Source: Amyelois transitella (lineage: Eukaryota; Arthropoda; Insecta; Lepidoptera; Pyralidae). Taken from it: a stretch of DNA of 64,000 bases. The notes under the pieces were generated by a model that was given only the letters and a program-made list of their open reading frames with translations, was not told where the DNA came from and searched no databases. Below are positions 61,650-64,000 of the stretch, one piece after another; the first letter of the stretch is position 1, and each line of letters starts with the position of its first letter. Position numbers and translations under genes: made by a program. The stretch covers positions 823,501 through 887,500 of the forward strand of contig NC_083519.1 of the NCBI RefSeq assembly GCF_032362555.1, written 5' to 3'.

Positions 61650-62582
61650 TTAATCCCATTCCTCTTCTGCAGTTATCCGCACGGCGTCTTTAGTTTTTTC
61701 CCACAATGTTTTTCTTAGTTCTTTATCTTTGACCAACCAGTGGTTAGGCCAAACGTTACAGAACTTCAAATACTCTCCGCTCACATTGTCAAAGTCTGGA
61801 CTTGCTGCCAAATACGCCAGTTCAGCGCCAACGTCCTTTCTTTCCCTGCCGGTTATGTCAACAAACAATTTTGATACTTCACCAGTTAATGTATCAAGAT
61901 TGCCGAATATATCAGTACCTCGAACCAAAAAAGGATCAAAACCATTTACGCTGACACCACAATTCTGCAGTCGTTCGTGTAATTCAACCGTGAATAACGA
62001 ATCGGCTAGTTTTGATGTTCCCAGTGATGTTAGAACATTGTAGCGGCCTATATCATTCCAGTGATGAAAATCTATTTCACCGATATACATTGACGACGCT
62101 GTTCCAATTATTATTCTGCTCGGTGATGACAACTTCATCATAGGCACTAGTAGATAAGTCAGTAGGAATACACCAAAATAGTTCACTTGCATCGTCAGGT
62201 TTAAGCCATCATCAGTCAACCGATCTGAAAGGCCTACTGCTCCTGCATTGTTTATCAAAAAATCAATCCTGTCTTCATTATACAACTCATTTGCGAATCG
62301 TCTCACAGATTTCAGAGACCCCAAATCTACTCTTTTATAATTCACATCTTTATTGCCAGTTGTGTAAATCAATTTCTCTGTAGCTAACTTCAGTTTGGTT
62401 TCATTTCTACTAGCGATGATAACTTTGGCTCCATATTTGGCAAGTTCCTTTGCTGTTTCGTATCCTATACCAGCACTGCCGCCGGTCACAACAGCTATTT
62501 TCCCGTCCAACCTTGTTTTTAATTTACACATCTCACACACAACATCGCAAGAAGGATCAAACTCAAAGACTGGCGACCACAT
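61650..62582 (-). CDS. Short-chain dehydrogenase-like protein lacking the catalytic Tyr (310 aa)
   Basis: Belongs to the same SDR group as the neighbouring gene, and their proteins align throughout. Starting from the ATG at 62582 (the frame runs 10 codons further but only to a TTG), TGGSAGIG is at 33-40, NNAG is intact, and Ser lies in TASS. In the Tyr-xxx-Lys motif the residue at 187 is Leu (codon CTG at 62024-62022) followed by GTSK, so Lys191 is kept but Tyr is lost. The neighbour has YCNAK at the same place. The C-terminal PG motif is also altered (DPFLV). No intron interrupts it, although the neighbour has one. There are no stops or frameshifts, so it seems maintained, perhaps as a pseudoenzyme or binding protein. 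Retinol dehydrogenase activity is not expected. Confidence 0.87.
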   Translation of the reverse strand: MWSPVFEFDPSCDVVCEMCKLKTRLDGKIAVVTGGSAGIGYETAKELAKYGAKVIIASRNETKLKLATEKLIYTTGNKDVNYKRVDLGSLKSVRRFANELYNEDRIDFLINNAGAVGLSDRLTDDGLNLTMQVNYFGVFLLTYLLVPMMKLSSPSRIIIGTASSMYIGEIDFHHWNDIGRYNVLTSLGTSKLADSLFTVELHERLQNCGVSVNGFDPFLVRGTDIFGNLDTLTGEVSKLFVDITGRERKDVGAELAYLAASPDFDNVSGEYLKFCNVWPNHWLVKDKELRKTLWEKTKDAVRITAEEEWD

Positions 62583-63344
62583 CCTGATTGGACCTGTTAT
62601 TTTTATTACCAAGGCAAAAAGGGTTGACGTCCGTACTACAGATAGTCATTTTATAATCGCTTTGGGATTTACCGCTCGTGATCGCGCAAATAAATGGACA
62701 ATAATCGTGCGTCAGAGGACAAAGATTTATCTACTATTCATGAGGTTTTTTTACTAGAATCGAAATGAACACTTGACGGTAGTAGACAATTTGTCATGCA
62801 ATATACTTAGTTAAAAGCCGGTAATTATTATTGTACCTAATGGTATTTTGTAAGTTTAAAACTAAGTATATAATATAGCATAAAAGTCTCAAAAAAAGAA
62901 AAAAATCGACAGGCCACGTTCAGCTGGAATGGTTTAAAAATGGAATTGAGATATATACTACAATTTGCTAGGAAATAGTCCCACGCAAAGGCTATAAAAA
63001 GCCTTTAAGGAAAGAAGCAGGCACAATATATTTTTAAAATAATAAAGTCTTAATTTTCTAGACTGCCAGACACAAGATTATGTACAGTACAGATACAGAC
63101 AGATGTATTTACTTTTTTTTTACGAGAATCCATGGTAATTATATGACGCAGTAAATGCAAATAAATGCATACACTCGCCAAATAAGAAGTGTGGATATTG
63201 CATCGCGTAGGTGTGTTGTGCCTACGCATACACTACCAGGCAAAATTATACCTATGATTAACTAGATACAAGTTAATCATATAATTTTTAATTTTTTTAA
63301 TTTCATTTGTTGTCCATGTCTTTTTGTTCATAAATACAAACATA
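62583..63344. other. Upstream of the intronless SDR, mostly unassigned
   Basis: A minus-strand family A middle fragment is at 62908-62965 (CGACAGGCCACGTTCAGCTG, GGAATTGAGATATA). The remainder is AT-rich. No upstream exon of the SDR was recognised. Confidence 0.45.
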
Positions 63345-63475
63345 CATAAAATCACGCCTTTTCCCGGAGGGGTAGGCAGAGACTAAATCTTTTCACTTGC
63401 CACGATGTCTGCATACTTATTTCGCTTCATCCACATTCATAACTCTCTTCATACAAGCTCTGCTGTTTTGTGCAA
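63345..63475 (-). repeat. RTE-like LINE 3'-end fragment
   Basis: CATACATAAAATCACGCC, TTTTCCCGGAGGGGTAGGCA, TTCGCTTCATCCACATTCAT and CTCTCTTCATACAAGCTC match the last ~120 bases of the near-complete copy, in minus orientation. Confidence 0.88.
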
Positions 63476-63544
63476 AAATACATTTCAAAATTAATTTATA
63501 GTTATGTGAAGAAAAACAAAATAATTAATAAGAATTAGTTTTGC

Positions 63545-63740
63545 TATTAATTATCTTTAATTGACGTTTTTGAAGAAAATGCTGCAGTGCAGTTTGTTAC
63601 CACTTATTCTGCACAGACGCCTTAAAAGCGGCACTAAACTTGTTTTAAGTAATTTATTTGACGTCAAACAATGTTGTGAAACCAAAAGATATGATAATTA
63701 TTAAGTAATGTACGAGATGTCCCAAAATAATGAATAAACA
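63545..63740 (+). repeat. Repeat family E
   Basis: GAAGAAAATGCTGCAGTGCA, CTTATTCTGCACAGACGCC, TTTGACGTCAAACAATGTTG and a tail CCCAAAATAATGAATAAACA. Closest to the 30245 copy. It lies between two LINE ends. Confidence 0.82.
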
Positions 63741-63784
63741 TTATGAATTTGTATTTGACTTATTACTTAAAAATCGATGTGTAA

Positions 63785-64000
63785 CGGAGGGGTAGACAGA
63801 GACTACATCTTTCTACTTGCCGCGATCTCCGCATACTTCTTTCGCTTCATCCACATTCAAAACTTTTCATGCAAGCTCGGCTATTTCGGGCATTCTAGAC
63901 CTGACCCTTTGTCAGGACGTCCTTAATTTGACCAAGGTACCTCCCCACTCCTACCTTTCCATCTACACTCTACTTGTAAATTTGCCTAGTCAAACAACCT
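63785..64000 (-). repeat. RTE-like LINE 3' end, running off the window
   Basis: GGAGGGGTAGACAGAGACTA, TTCGCTTCATCCACATTCAA, CTTTGTCAGGACGTCCTTAA and CCTTTCCATCTACACTCTAC follow the order of the LINE 3' end with more changes than the copies at 1 and 10.6 kb. A larger copy may extend past the right edge. Confidence 0.85.

Noticed and set aside
62583..62612. Extension of the intronless SDR ten codons upstream
   Set aside because: That frame begins with TTG. The first ATG is at 62582, and the upstream bases lack a pyrimidine-rich acceptor, so no further exon is implied.

Overview
This is a moth-like (lepidopteran) nuclear genomic window. It is AT-rich, intron-bearing and dominated by retroposons. 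The support is direct: GT-AG introns, an insect cuticle-type gene with a tiny signal-peptide exon, a metazoan chondroitin synthase, and short retroposon families of kinds common in Lepidoptera. Assignment to Lepidoptera is by pattern recognition. No species can be named.

Four host genes can be supported. (1) Plus strand, 19.5-26.5 kb: the last five coding exons (612 codons) of a chondroitin sulfate synthase of the CHSY1 type. Exon phases join cleanly, the DVD metal-binding motif is present, and the N-terminal domain is not in the window. (2) Minus strand, 42.8-34.3 kb: a small Gly/Ser/YGAP-rich cuticle (resilin-like) protein. Its 18-nt first coding exon lies 7.9 kb upstream of the main exon and completes a signal peptide. 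(3) and (4) Minus strand, 62.6-58.4 kb: two tandem short-chain dehydrogenases of the retinol dehydrogenase 11-14 type. The 59.9-58.4 kb gene has two exons and an intact Tyr-xxx-Lys motif. The 62.6-61.7 kb gene is intronless in its coding part and has Leu where the catalytic Tyr should be, so it may be a pseudoenzyme.

Most of the rest is mobile DNA. An almost intact RTE-like LINE (982-codon ORF, minus strand, 10.6-13.6 kb) has a damaged sister copy at 1-1.77 kb and about ten 3'-end fragments. A roughly 260-bp SINE-like family (here 'family A') occurs in about 40 full or partial copies on both strands. Its 3' end resembles the 3' end of the RTE-like LINE and it ends in the same TATG microsatellite, which suggests the LINE mobilises it. 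Further elements are tRNA-headed SINEs, two related short retroposon families ending in TTATAATATTAGTA, a CR1/Jockey-like LINE tail ending in (TATC)n, a decayed Tc1-like transposase, two terminal-inverted-repeat elements and several hairpins.

Layout: 1-1.8 kb LINE copy; 1.8-10.3 kb AT-rich repeat-rich DNA with an exact 262-bp tandem duplication and a TIR element; 10.3-13.7 kb LINE; 13.7-19.5 kb repeats and a dead Tc1-like transposase; 19.5-26.5 kb CHSY exons with repeats in the introns; 26.5-28.9 kb probable CHSY 3' UTR; 29-33.8 kb repeats; 33.8-42.8 kb cuticle gene; 43-58 kb repeats; 58-62.6 kb SDR pair; 63.3-64 kb LINE ends. Apart from the two related SDRs, the host genes show no functional link. 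I found no CRISPR array, no intact tRNA or rRNA gene, and no convincing new multi-gene system.
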